This document shows positions 21,659-32,660 of a stretch of DNA of 64,000 bases, piece by piece. A program made the translations under genes and the position numbers. A model generated the notes under the pieces. That model saw nothing but the letters and a program-made list of their open reading frames with translations. It was not told the DNA's origin and searched no databases. This DNA comes from Aradus depressus (taxonomy: Eukaryota; Arthropoda; Insecta; Hemiptera; Aradidae): positions 41,929,087-41,993,086 of the forward strand of contig OY759216.1 of assembly GCA_963662175.1 (NCBI GenBank). The letters are read 5' to 3'. How positions within the stretch are numbered: position 1 is the stretch's first letter; each line of letters opens with the position of its first letter.

Positions 21659-23743
21659 GTCTGACCACTTCTCCAAATCCTAGATTTAGTGGAAATAAAA
21701 TGAGTAACTTTTAGAGAATAAGAAATATTATTAACTTTATAAACATTTTGATAATGAATGAATAAAGGAAAACGTTATTGTAACAAGCACTTATAAGACA
21801 TTCTATTATCTACTATAAAAATATACTGACAATGGCGAGGGCCTTCTGTCAAGAGAGAGGGTCTTCATAAAATACTTTGATCATTATAAAAGTAATTAGA
21901 TTTATATGAATAAATAATGAAAATAGTTGTCATAATAAGTAAACAAATAGAAAAATAGAAGTAAACATTAATTTCATGGACAATTCAACCAAAAAAAGTT
22001 ATAATAAATAAAATAAATTGAAAAATAATAAGACAGATAAGCAGCAAATATAAATAAGAATAGTAATTGCAATTACAATATTATTAGAATGGAGCAATAA
22101 ACAAGAAACATCAATTTAATAAAAAATATTTCATTTACAATCACGAGAAAGAACAACATGGATGTAACTGTAAAGAGAGTTTTTGAAGATATTATTTCAT
22201 AATTATTCCTATATTTGGCAGGATCTTGTACGAATTGAGTGAAAGCCAATTCTTCCCATTGAGTATCTAGATAGACTCCTCCAGAGAAAGACTGGACTTG
22301 ATGAACATTTTGATAATATTTTTACTACGTTTATGATTAAGAATCACGAATTTCACAGTCAGCTTCTGATTTCATATAGGAAGAGGTTCAAGAGATGCCA
22401 CTCGAATGAAGTATCCATGAAGTGTTGAATACTGGAGGTAGCTGAAGAACTGATTTGTGGTATTTTGTGACGGAATTCGTTCATGTTATATTTCATGAGT
22501 GAACCCGATTACTCATATGATTTCCAACATAATTCTGAACAACCATCAAGCATACTTCTAAATAATAATTAAGATACCAGTAATTTTATTCAGCAATGTT
22601 GTAATGATAAGTAAGTTAAAAAAGGACACAGTGATGTTTAGTAAAATTGCAGGACTTAATGTTTTATGTGCCTTTTTCAATGGTTTCTGCGTTTAGTGAC
22701 AGTTAATCTAGTTGATCTGGTGGAAACAGTGTTCGCTCTAGTTGGCCAATATAGGTTAATCTATAACTATATATAGATATAACTACGTGGATAGATTTAT
22801 TTATTCAACTGATCAACATTTACATTGTTACGCATGGTATGCATTAGCAATCTATGGTCGAAGTCATTGTAGCAACGTAAATGCCACTGACGCACGATGC
22901 AACTCTCTCTATGATTGATGATGATACACAGTAGATGCGGAGACCACACTCTGAAGGCTGTCCCTCCAAACAGACATATCTTCCTTCCTTTCAGTCACAT
23001 GAAAGGCCTATCTGTGTTTACTTTGTCTCACAGTCAACTTCCCACTTCAACTTGGATATCTAACTCATCTGTCTTGCTACTAAAATATCCAGGTCAGATA
23101 GGCCATGGAACTGTATATATATATACAGGGTGTTATAGTCGAAGTGCATGATTCCGGAAATCGTTTGGTGGGTTGAAAATAGGAAAGAAAGTTAATATAA
23201 ACTTGGGTACGGAAATTATTAAAATCATAAAATGAATGAAAAAATTTTAAAAATGTTTGAGAGAAAACCTCAAAAACCATGAGCTAGCTACTACAAAAAA
23301 CACTTGTTATCTATCCAAATTCACGTCGAAATAAGCATTTTGTTAGATGAAGGAGAAGTAACAGTAAAGATGCAGTCCTCCCTTGCAATCATTAACTTTG
23401 TGAAAAAGTCTTTATCAAAAAAGATATCAGCTATATTGCAAAATCATGTTTTATACTGTTTTAAACAAAAATGAAAAAAGAGCATGCAGGTAACCTTGCT
23501 GTTTATGAAATTCATTAAAAATTAATAAAAAAAATGTTTTTCTAGGCAATTGGAAAAATAATGTCGATAACAGTTTCTTTAATATATTTCATATGCGGCA
23601 AGCTTATGCAGGTCAGATTTTTTATTTAAAGCTTTGTTGATAAGACTTTTTTTAAAAACATTAATATTTAATAATTACAAGGCATGACTGAGCTGTAAAA
23701 TTTTATCATCACTTTTCCTCCACTACCAAGATGCTTATTTATA
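21659..23743. other. Intron, nothing recognised
   Basis: AT-rich intron. ATATATATACAGGGTGTTAT at about 23117 resembles the terminus of some DNA transposons, but no matching right end was found. No exons seen. Confidence 0.5.
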
Positions 23744-24066
23744 GGTTTAGGTTTAGGTTTTATGACTCCTACTCCTACTACCAGAGCGCTCTTTCGTCAC
23801 TCTGGTGGACATGAGCCCGACTCTACTATGGGAGTCCTAAATTTTGCCTACCCTAAATTTTTATTCACCTAGGGTTAGGGGTCTTTAACGAGTACCTGAC
23901 ATCGTACAGGCTCGGGACCATCGCTTAACGTCCCATCCGAAGGACGGCGTGCTTAAGTTTATTTGACTTCCCAGATAAAATTAACTAAGGGGCTCGGTCG
24001 GGTTTCAAACCCACGATCTTGAGCTCAGATGACAAGCAAGCATACCACTGAGCTACCGGCGCCCTC
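23744..24066 (-). mobile_element. tRNA-derived SINE, copy 7, with target-site duplication
   Basis: Reverse-strand, 323 bp. The tail appears as GGTTTAGGTTTAGG at the left, and the promoter end GAGCTACCGGCGCCCTC at the right. Perfect 12-bp duplication TGCTTATTTATA at 23732-23743 and 24067-24078. A small deletion has removed the CCCGGGCTTTAACTAC segment near the tail. Confidence 0.92.
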
Positions 24067-24590
24067 TGCTTATTTATATAAAAGTGTTTAGTTATCTTGT
24101 ATATTAGTAGCTAGCTCACAAAATGTTTGAAAACGTACTGTTTTTAGGGTTTCTTTTTTGTTCTTGTCTCTCCTGTAAAAACCAGCAAATCATCAATGAT
24201 TTTCTCCTTATAAGAATAGGGTTCAATAAAGGTTTGTTCTCAGTAGTGGCAGTGTGATCGTTCTTGGATGTTTGCAAAGGTCACAACTCACTCAGTGAAC
24301 TGTACCTTAGGGTTAATCTTGCTATTCTAAGCGGAACAAAGCACTACCTGTCTGTTCTCGGCAGATAAACGGGTTAGAGTTAACACCATTGCAACTGTGC
24401 TTGTTTCTATACACGTGGACTCACTCTTATATGAATTCTGATGAAACGTAACGCTATACGAGTAGTCTATCGACGACATTTGAGACGGCATTTTTCATTC
24501 ATCATGCAATAACATTCACTTCTGCATTATATATTAACATGGCAGATGCGGGTTAAACCACTTATTGTTTCAACTATTCTTTATTGATAC

Positions 24591-25926
24591 TTCACATTTT
24601 CTGCAGAGATATCATGAAACACTTAATAAAAAATAATATAAAGTCATGGTAAAGAAATCACAAGGTAGCAACACAGAAACACACAATTTCAAAATCACAA
24701 GCACAGACAGACTTCATCGCGAAAATGTTCTAAATGTGCTCAAAAGAAATTAAAACGTTCATATTCGCTGAAAACTCGATCTTGAATTTTCACACGATTA
24801 CTATTCGTTATTATACAATAGGTAAAGTTAAAATATATACTATATATATATATATAGTAAAAGAAAATATGAATTGTTCATCTTAACTCATGGTAGGCTC
24901 TTATCATATCTGACTGAATCCGAACTACCAACATAACTGTATTAAGGATTTTTCAGAAAATATGTGAGATTTGGGGCGGCAAGGTCACTAACACTATACA
25001 TATATTCCTAACTCGAATTTTTTAGTTGGATTTAATTAAAAAATGTTCATCTCCACTCATGGTAGCCTCTTATTATATCTGATTGAAAATAAAGAAATAC
25101 GTATGTTTTTAAAAATATTTCTATTTCACAAAATATGTATAAAATATGGAAGTACTTTCGGTTTTGCTATCATCTTCAGCCACGACATAAATACCAACCG
25201 GAAGTTCAATAAGTTTACATTCCGAACTGTCCCTTTTGCAGCCCCCATGGGTTCTTCCCTGTCCCTTTTCTCCTGTACAGAAAAGCTTTGAAAACATGGA
25301 AAACATTAAAAATAAAATTTCGTCTCAAATTGAAATATTAATAAAATACAAATAAATGAAAGATGACAATAATAAATATATGAATAAAAATACACAGTTT
25401 TGAGAAAGTAAGTACGTATACACAGACTGAAGGATTATATTATTGAAGATAAACGAGGTGAATATTTGAGATTGGTCTGATAAGATCATACATTTTATTT
25501 TTTTGTAATATGCTCTCTTTATTTTCATACGTTCCAGTGAGTTGTATTTATGTCAAAATGGTGTTTGTTTTCATTGATGTGTTGTGCGAAAGTTGATTTT
25601 ACTGAGTTGTATGTTGTTTCATTCCTGATATGTGTTATTTTCCCCTGTTTTGAAATTGACCTACATAAACAAAATTGCAAGAATTACATTCTAGTTGGTA
25701 AACTCGACTTTTTTTATTTTGTTTTAAGTATGTTTCCTATTTGTTCTGAAAGTTCCCCAAAATATGGTAATCCCTCTCATTTTTTATTCCCTGTATTATT
25801 TGTTGTGTCTAATATTGAAATTTCTTATGGCAGAGTACTCCCATATATTAATACATATTTTGTTAAATAGACAATATTTTAAAAAATATACGTTTTTTAA
25901 AAAATTTTTTATTCTTTACTGACTGA
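24591..25926. mobile_element. FB3 foldback family, copy A (decayed)
   Basis: Left terminus GATACTTCACATTTTCTGCA then GAGATATCATGAAACACTTA. An arm at 25115-25320 (CTATTTCACAAAATATGTAT, GGAAGTACTTTCGGTTTTGC, CATCTTCAGCCACGACATAA, ACATTCCGAACTGTCCC). A right part at 25825-25890 (GGCAGAGTACTCCCATATAT, TTTTGTTAAATAGACAATAT). The interior is unrelated AT-rich DNA. Boundaries are approximate; it overlaps no exon (exon D begins at 25949). Confidence 0.5.
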
Positions 25927-25948
25927 CAGTCCTGTTATTGATGTTTAG

Positions 25949-26198
25949 AGTGCAGCACTGGTGGCGGTGACTAACGTCTCGGAGTACCTTGACGAGACGG
26001 CAATACGAAAGATGGTGCTGCCCAAGATGAAGGCGGTCTATGAGAAGAACTCGGGTGACCTAAAGATTGTGCTCAACGTGCTGTTCTGCGTTGAGAAGAC
26101 CCTGGACCGGCTGGAACGGTCCCAGATCATAGATGAGGTACTGCCAATGCTCTGGGACGTCAAACTCCAGGATCCGGACATCATCCTCAGAGTTGTCA
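25949..26198 (+). CDS. Scyl2: Scyl2 exon D (HEAT-like region)
   Basis: The exon starts in phase 0 with SAALVAVTNVSEYLDETAIR and runs through LPKMKAVYEKNSGDLKIVLN, an IIDEVLPMLWDV segment and PDIILRVV. It ends one base into a codon. The acceptor is TGTTTAG and the donor GTGAGT at 26199. The paired helices with a conserved VLPMLWDVKLQDP segment are a strong SCYL2 signature. The reading frame stays open past the donor to a stop at 26288, but those residues do not resemble the family, and the next exon at 33544 joins in the right phase to give RVVTIYRLML. Confidence 0.93.
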
Positions 26199-26361
26199 GT
26201 GAGTCCCCTCTCTGGTTTAGTTATAAAGGTGACCTGAAGTTTGTGTTCAAGGCCCAGGAGTATGATGGAGTATTGCCAATCCAGATGTAATGGAATCATA
26301 ACCTCACTGAAGGATCGTCTCTCCTGTCAACATAAGATATATAAATGTGATGTAGCGATTA

Positions 26362-26607
26362 CAGGACTTTCTTATACCAACCATGCTTAGAAATCACCTC
26401 TTCCTCCCCCACCTTAGAATCATTTCATACTGGCCATTACTGAGTATAAGAAAGTTATGAGTTGGCGTCAGCGTTTTTTTTTTTGTTATAGCGTAATACT
26501 GAGAATGACATTCTTATACCCAGTAATGCCAGCATGAAATGAGTTTGAGAAGGGGGAGGGAGAGAGAGAGAGTGATTTGTAAGCGTGGTTTGTATAAGGA
26601 AGTCCTG
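26362..26607. mobile_element. Foldback MITE just downstream of exon D
   Basis: Left arm CAGGACTTTCTTATACCAAC to CATTACTGAGTATAAGAAAG; right arm CATTCTTATACCCAGTAATG to TTGTATAAGGAAGTCCTG. The two arms are nearly complementary over about 95 bp, including CTTCCTCCCCCACCTTAGAA against GTTTGAGAAGGGGGAGGGAG. About 246 bp; non-coding. Confidence 0.75.
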
Positions 26608-27464
26608 AAATGGCCAAATCAAATATATATACATATTCTTTCTTTATTTTTATAATTTTTCATAAAAAAAAACTACCAATAATAAAAATTATTTTATAAT
26701 TCATTTCTACGCGTTGAAATTTAAACACTAATTTATAATATTTTCTATGGAAATTTATTTTGCATTGTTTGAGGCGCTATAACTTGCGTTGTATTGATCT
26801 TATATAAAATCTTATTTAGGCCCGAAGTAAAATTTTCGTTCCTTTCGGGTCAAAATTTAATCAGATCAAAGTTAGTACACGTGGCTTCTCCATTCGAAAT
26901 TACAGTATGCTCACAACATTCCAATCACGTACATACAGACATGTACACATTCACAAAAAAAAAAACGCGAAAATGGTCAAAACGTATGCATGGGACCTTG
27001 AATCGAAGAAACCTGTTAAAACTCTCGGATTTTTGCACTATAATTCTTTAAGTTTAAGATGTAAAAACGTAACTTACTAAACGTTGTTTATTGTGATTTT
27101 TAACGCTAAACGCGTAATTTATAGTGACCTCACTTGGCAATAGTTCTTTCTTCTCAAGTCATTGTGCAAGAGTTGTGTGTTAATAATAGAGCTCTGCGAT
27201 TAGTGGGCTAATTGACCAACACTCAAATTAACTTTCTTCAAAGGCCTTGGTAGGATTGTCAAGCATTGAGAATTCTACCTCTAGACTTAAAATTTCTGAG
27301 CTCATGGCCTTTTTCAAGCTCATAAATGTTCATTAAAAAATGGTATTGTTTATAAAAATTTAGAACATATTATCTTATGACGCCTTGCTATAAGAAAATA
27401 TTACATGAAACTAAGATAAAATAAATTATATTAAATAAATAAATAAATAGCATTAGACATTTAA
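26608..27464. other. Intron, nothing recognised
   Basis: AT-rich intronic sequence without exon signals. Confidence 0.5.
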
Positions 27465-27792
27465 TGATAGTGGTTTGAAAAAATCAATAGATTGGGCTTC
27501 GGTCTTCCCAAAATATATTTATTAATTTTGTTGACATTTAGCCATTATTCAGAGATTATCAAAACTTTTGTAACAAAATAATTTTATAATTTTTGAATGT
27601 TAGTAACCAGGTCAAATGTTGGTAATTGATCAGTTTTTAAAAATGACTACCATAATGGTTATAATTTGTTTTATTTTGTTACAAATATATTGATAATGCT
27701 TGAATAATGGCCAAACGTTAACAAAGATAATATAAATATATTTTGGAGAGACCGAAGACCAATCTTGTGTTTTGTTTCAAACCACCTTCATC
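27465..27792. mobile_element. FB2 foldback element, copy 1
   Basis: The left end GATAGTGGTTTGAAAAAATC, with TTGGGCTTCGGTCTTCCCAA, pairs with the right end AGAGACCGAAGACCAATCTT, with GTTTCAAACCACCTTCATC. Internal TTAGCCATTATTCAGAGATT pairs with TTGAATAATGGCCAAACGTT. Same family as 60347-60713. Confidence 0.72.
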
Positions 27793-28356
27793 AACTTTTT
27801 TTAAATATTGTCTATTTCACAAAATATATGGGAGTACTTTCGGTATTGCTGCCATCTTCAGCCACGACATAACAAATACTAAATGGAAATTCAACAAGTT
27901 CACATTCCGAACTGTCCCTTCTCCAGCCCCCACGATTTTTTCCCCTTCCTCTTTTTTTTTCTGTAAGTAAAGTCATAAAAACATGGAAAACATTAAAAAT
28001 AAAATGTTGTCTCAAATTGAAATTTTAATAATAAAAGAAATATTTGAAATATTATCAGTTCTGATTAAAATACAAATATATATGTATTTATTTCATACAA
28101 ATGTATTTTAATCAGAACTGATCCAATTTAAAATATTACTTTTATTATTAAGATTTCAATTTGAGACATTTAATTTTTTAATATTTTCAATGTTTTTATG
28201 ACTTTTCTGTACAGGAGAAAGAACAGGGAAAACCCCGTGGGGGCTGGAGAAAGGACAGTTCGGAATGTGAACTTGTTAAACTTCCATTTAGTATTTGCTA
28301 AGTTGTGCCTGAAGCTGGTAGCAATACCGAAAGTACTCCCATATAATTATATATAT

Positions 28357-29074
28357 TGTAACATGTAGAAATAAGGGGGGGTATTTTAATAAATAAAGAA
28401 ATATAATAAAGCCATTAACGGGATGTCAGTACTGAGGACTTAAGAAGGGTGGGGGAAGAGAGAGAGAACAGTGGAAGGAGGGGGAAACGAGTGTGTCGGT
28501 GGTTGGCGATAGAGAGTGAAGGAGGAAGGTTGTGGTTGGAGATAGATAGTGAAGGAGGAAGGTTGTGGGAAGTTGTGGTTGGAGATAGATAGTGAAGGAG
28601 GAAGGTTGTGGGAAGTTGTGGTTGGAGAGAGAGAGTGAAGGAGGAAGGTTGTGGTTGAAGAGAGAGAGAGAGTGGAAGTGGACGGTTCGTTTTTTATGAG
28701 AGATTTCGCTGGAGTAGTGAAGAGTTTTTGTTTGGAGTTGGAAGTCTGGAGGAAGTCAGGAAAAAAGGCAGATTGATGGAAAATTAAAGGAAGGATCGGA
28801 GAGCCGTATGATGAACTAAGAAGAGCAGTGGAGAAGGATTGAAGGACAGATGGTGACCAAGTGAGTGAAAAAAAAATAATTATAAAAAAATAAAACAAAT
28901 AAATGTTATATGATCATGTCTCCAATTTATGTAAAGATTTAAAAAACAAAACAAAAAAAAAAAAACTCTATTTTATCAATTTTTTATATTAAAAGAATTC
29001 ATTTCCCATAACTAGTTTTTTTTTCAACGTGGGGCAATTTAAAAAATAAATTCAAAGAATAAGTAAATGTTTCA
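28357..29074 (+). repeat. 5' LTR
   Basis: 718 bp, starting TGTAACATGTAGAAATAAGG and ending AATGTTTCA. It is repeated at 31842-32568. It carries GA-rich internal tandem units (GAAGGAGGAAGGTTGTGG with a GGAGATAGATAGT spacer). ATATAT flanks it at 28351-28356, matching the bases after the 3' LTR. The antisense Ser/Pro-rich frame at 28440-28898 recurs identically in the other LTR and is not considered a gene. Confidence 0.88.
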
Positions 29075-29075
29075 A

Positions 29076-29093
29076 TGGCGCCCAACGTTTTGG
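29076..29093 (+). promoter_or_regulatory. Primer-binding-site-like sequence
   Basis: TGGCGCCCAACGTTTTGG just after the 5' LTR. TGGCGCC matches the CCA-terminated 3' end of a tRNA, as in many LTR retroelements. The tRNA identity is not resolved. Confidence 0.7.
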
Positions 29094-29219
29094 CAATAAA
29101 AATGATGGAATAGAGAAAAAAAAAAAAAAATTTTTGAGTTGTCCAGTTTATAGTTTAGAAATTGCTGTAATATATTTTATGTATTATATTTATTATAGAG
29201 GATAGATTTGTGAAGCAAG

Positions 29220-30422
29220 ATGGCGGACGAGGACACAGGTGAGTCGACCCATAGCATGGCGGGAGAGCAAGGTCCGGAGTTTGTTTACGATGGGGAGGCG
29301 GGAGAATTAGCTGCAGGAATGGACGGAATCGGGAGTGGCCTCGGCGGATTAGGACTCCGGAACGTAGATAGCGATGTTCGGGAATCTGGATTTGTAGAAG
29401 GAACGGGAGAAAATTCTATGATAGTCATGAGTCCGCTTATAGGAAGGTCGAATTCGGGGGGTGAGGAAGCAAATAAAAAGAAAGACGATAATCCGTTTAA
29501 TCGTAGCCAATTTGAGCAAATGATGGATCGTATGGAACAGTTAAGTTGTAAGTTAGAAACAATAAGTGAAACTAATAAAAAAGAAATAATCGAGTCGGTT
29601 GAGCAAAGGTTTGAGTTTTTTGAAATACAAATAAATGAAACCATAAATAAAAATATAGAGCAACTAAGGGGGGAACAACAAAATAATAACACGACTGAAA
29701 TAATAGTGGAGACAAAAACAGATCGTAGTGAAGTTGAAAATAAATGTGAAAATAAATTAATAACAGATGAGAAAAAGAAATTAAATGAAATAGGTAATGC
29801 TCAGAAAAATGAATTAGAAATAAGTAAAAGCAAATCAAATAGAAAGGAAAATAGAAAGGAAAATAGAAAAATAAAATTGAACAAAGAAATAAATAAAGAT
29901 TATATTCCGTTTAATGCATTATGTCGGCTAGGGTTTATTAGAAAAAGTTATAAATTGTCAAAAATATCCAAAGATAAAATAAAAAATAAAAATATCGTTA
30001 TCGTGAAAGTAAAATTAACAGAAATAAATTATAAGAAAATTTGTAAAGGAAATTTGGGCCCTATTTGCCAAGAAAGATGTGATAAGAAAAAATTAAAGAA
30101 AACTAATAAAAGAAAAGCTAAAGTAATGTTCCAGCCAAATTCTAGGAGAATTAGATATCGGAAGATAAAGTTGGACAAATATGAAAATAAACAGAAACAA
30201 AGTGCTTACTTTAAAATACCAAAACTAATAAGCTTAATTAAAAATCACACTAAATTAAAGAAAATTAAAAATCACAAGAAATTTAAAAAAAAAAAAAGTT
30301 TCCTTCAGATAAACCAATGGATTATTTTTGATAACAAGGAACTCGTAATTGGACTTCTAAATGAACTTATGACTATGATTTGTGTTTTTATAAATATATT
30401 TTTCTTAAATCATAATAATTAA
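29220..30422 (+). CDS. Orphan gag-like ORF of the LTR element
   Basis: 400 residues, ATG in AAGATGG context about 145 bases after the primer-binding site. Residues 1-60 are acidic and Gly-rich (MADEDTGESTHSMAGEQGPE onward). Residues about 98-155 form a likely coiled coil (FNRSQFEQMMDRMEQLSCKL, then ETNKKEIIESVEQRF). From about 175 the protein becomes extremely Lys/Asn-rich and basic, with no CCHC knuckle. The last 25 residues turn hydrophobic (LMTMICVFINIFFLN). The N-terminal layout resembles retrotransposon gag leaders, and the basic part could bind RNA; both points are inference. The N-terminal third is GC-balanced and codon-like, whereas the C-terminal part is AT-driven and may be drifting or captured non-coding sequence. 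No pol frame follows. Confidence 0.6.
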   Translation: MADEDTGESTHSMAGEQGPEFVYDGEAGELAAGMDGIGSGLGGLGLRNVDSDVRESGFVEGTGENSMIVMSPLIGRSNSGGEEANKKKDDNPFNRSQFEQMMDRMEQLSCKLETISETNKKEIIESVEQRFEFFEIQINETINKNIEQLRGEQQNNNTTEIIVETKTDRSEVENKCENKLITDEKKKLNEIGNAQKNELEISKSKSNRKENRKENRKIKLNKEINKDYIPFNALCRLGFIRKSYKLSKISKDKIKNKNIVIVKVKLTEINYKKICKGNLGPICQERCDKKKLKKTNKRKAKVMFQPNSRRIRYRKIKLDKYENKQKQSAYFKIPKLISLIKNHTKLKKIKNHKKFKKKKSFLQINQWIIFDNKELVIGLLNELMTMICVFINIFFLNHNN

Positions 30423-31497
30423 AAATAAAACTAAATTATAAATTAAAAGTAATCAGCTAATGAATAAATTGTTTTTATTACGAAGTATCAAATAATAGCT
30501 GTGTTGTGTGCTTTTCACCTTGGAAATAAAGATTTAAAAAAAAAAAAAATCTTAAATTAAGAAGTCGAAACTATTGAAATATGAAAATCAAAATATAACA
30601 AAATCTGAATTGATAGTACGGTCACTTATAAAACTGATATCACTAAACCAACTAGTTGATGGAAGATAGATTCTGGTGGAGAGATGAATTGCAACTAACG
30701 GGATTCTGTGGGCCAGAGAGGTAGTACACACTTCAAGTAGGATTATGATAGTTTGACCCATATAAACAACGCATGTAGGTCTGACCTAATGACCGATATC
30801 TAGCTAAAAAAAAATTGTAATATAATTCGATTCTTGATATTTTGTGAATTTGTGATGTAGAGAGAATTTATTGAAGTCTTGTGTCATGTTGTAAAAATAA
30901 TAATAATAACATAATAATTATCATTATGTGACTTGTCGGTCTTTGCTATGGCAATTTTGTTTTGATCAAGTATGACCTCTTATATCTTCAAATCATGAGA
31001 GACCTTGCTCCATGTGTGTGTGGATCGGCTTGTCTGGGTCATATAAGCCTCGCTTAATCATATGTATTTTCTTTCTTAGTTTATGAAATTGAATTTGTTT
31101 TTTTTTTGGTTATACATGTTCTTAAATTTTATGGTTATATGTGATATTGTTAAAAAAAAAAATGTTTAGTGCCTTCTCCACTCTGAACAAAATTTGGATA
31201 TTTTAATGTTTTTTTTATGATAAAAAAAAAAACAAAATTATTTATTGAAATTATATTATATTTTGAAAGAAAGAAAAAAAAAAAAAAAAAAAAAAAATAT
31301 TGTTTGCTAGTTAATGTATTATTGCTTTAAAAAAAATAAAAAAATTGTTTGTTAGTTACCTTTATATAAAAAAAAAAAAAAAAATATGGTTTATATGAAA
31401 TTGTACATGTTATAATTATAATATTGGTTAGAGGATTGATTGCATAAGTATTTAAAAATGTTAGAAAGAAAATATTGTATTATTGAAGAGAGAGAGA

Positions 31498-31547
<50 letters not shown>

Positions 31548-31639
31548 TTTGCTAAGTACCTGTACTATTGTTTACCTGTACTGTACCTGTATTATATAAA
31601 AAAAAAAAAAAAGAAAAGAAACTGTTTTCTAGTTACCTG

Positions 31640-31674
<35 letters not shown>

Positions 31675-31841
31675 TGTTTACATGAAAGTTTATATGTTAT
31701 ATTGTTTAAAATATTGGTTAGATGGTTTATTGAATGTAGTATTTTAAGAAAAATATTATGGTGTTTGTGATGGGGTATTTATAAAAAAAAAAATATTTAT
31801 TTTCTTCGTTTCATTTTTTTTTTTCATTAAGGGAAAGGATA
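30423..31841. other. Interior of the LTR element, A-rich, non-coding
   Basis: Contains repeated poly-A tracts (notably 31261-31298, 31503-31545 and 31644-31671) separated by variants of TGTTTGCTAGTTACCTGTAT and TTTATATGAAA. It may be degenerate tandem duplication generated by poly-A slippage. The polypurine tract is at its end. Confidence 0.7.
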
Positions 31842-32568
31842 TGTAACATGTAGAAATAAGGGGGGGTATTTTAATAAATAAAGAAATATAATAAAGCCAT
31901 TAACGGGATGTCAGTACTGAGGACTTAAGAAGGGTGGGGGAAGAGAGAGAGAACAGTGGAAGGAGGGGGAAACGAGTGTGTCGGTGGTTGGCGATAGAGA
32001 GTGAAGGAGGAAGGTTGTGGTTGGAGATAGATAGTGAAGGAGGAAGGTTGTGGGAAGTTGTGGTTGGAGATAGATAGTGAAGGAGGAAGGTTGTGGGAAG
32101 TTGTGGTTGGAGAGAGAGAGTGAAGGAGGAAGGTTGTGGTTGAAGAGAGAGAGAGAGTGGAAGTGGACGGTTCGTTTTTTATGAGAGATTTCGCTGGAGT
32201 AGTGAAGAGTTTTTGTTTGGAGTTGGAAGTCTGGAGGAAGTCAGGAAAAAAGGCAGATTGATGGAAAATTAAAGGAAGGATCGGAGAGCCGTATGATGAA
32301 CTAAGAAGAGCAGTGGAGAAGGATTGAAGGACAGATGGTGACCAAGTGAGTGAAAAAAAAATAATTATAAAAAAATAAAACAAATAAATGTTATATGATC
32401 ATGTCTCCAATTTATGTAAAGATTTAAAAAACAAAACAAAAAAAAAAAAACTCTATTTTATCAATTTTTTATATTAAAAGAATTCATTTCCCATAACTAG
32501 TTTTTTTTTCAACGTGGGGCAATTTAAAAAATAAAATTAAAATCATAGAATAACTAGTAAATGTTTCA
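31842..32568 (+). repeat. 3' LTR
   Basis: 727 bp, same start TGTAACATG and same final AATGTTTCA as the 5' LTR. By eye identical until the last about 45 bp, where it reads AAAATTAAAATCATAGAATA then ACTAGTAAATG instead of the shorter AAATTCAAAGAATAAGTAAATG. It is followed by ATATAT. Confidence 0.88.
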
Positions 32569-32660
32569 ATATATATAGTGAAATAAAGAATATTTTGAAA
32601 AACATACTTTTTTTTTACTTTTTATTAAGTGTTTCACAATATCTCTGCAGAAAATATTAG

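Larger units (their letters stand above)
28357..32568 (+). mobile_element. Non-autonomous LTR retrotransposon, about 4.2 kb
   Basis: Two LTRs (718 and 727 bp) flank a 2.77-kb interior. A primer-binding-site-like TGGCGCCCAACG lies one base after the 5' LTR (29076), and a polypurine tract AAGGGAAAGGATA lies directly before the 3' LTR (31829-31841). ATATAT occurs on both outer flanks. The interior holds one 400-residue ORF (29220-30422) followed by about 1.4 kb of A-rich sequence with many poly-A runs. No protease, RT, RNase H or integrase is visible in any frame. The LTRs look identical except close to their 3' ends, so insertion should be recent. Mobilisation would need enzymes from another element. 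The superfamily (Ty3/gypsy or other) cannot be assigned without pol. Confidence 0.85.
27793..32660. mobile_element. FB3 foldback family, copy B, split by the LTR retrotransposon
   Basis: The left arm (27806-27940: GTCTATTTCACAAAATATAT, GGGAGTACTTTCGGTATTGC, ATCTTCAGCCACGACATAAC, CACATTCCGAACTGTCCC) pairs with the right arm (28213-28356: GAAAGGACAGTTCGGAATGT, TAGCAATACCGAAAGTACTC). The right terminus continues after the LTR element, at 32569-32660 (TTTTTATTAAGTGTTTCACA then ATATCTCTGCAGAAAATATT). This shows that the LTR element landed inside this older foldback copy. Confidence 0.65.

Noticed and set aside
26199..26290. Extension of Scyl2 exon D to a stop at 26288
   Set aside because: A consensus GTGAGT donor and in-phase conserved continuation at 33544 show it is intron read-through.
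28440..28898. Minus-strand 152-residue open frame, repeated identically at 31925-32383
   Set aside because: It lies wholly inside both LTRs, is antisense to the element, and is Ser/Pro/Thr low complexity created by GA-rich tandem units. Identity follows from LTR duplication, not from selection.
31440..31640. Frame with long Lys runs
   Set aside because: Encoded by poly-A tracts in the LTR element interior.
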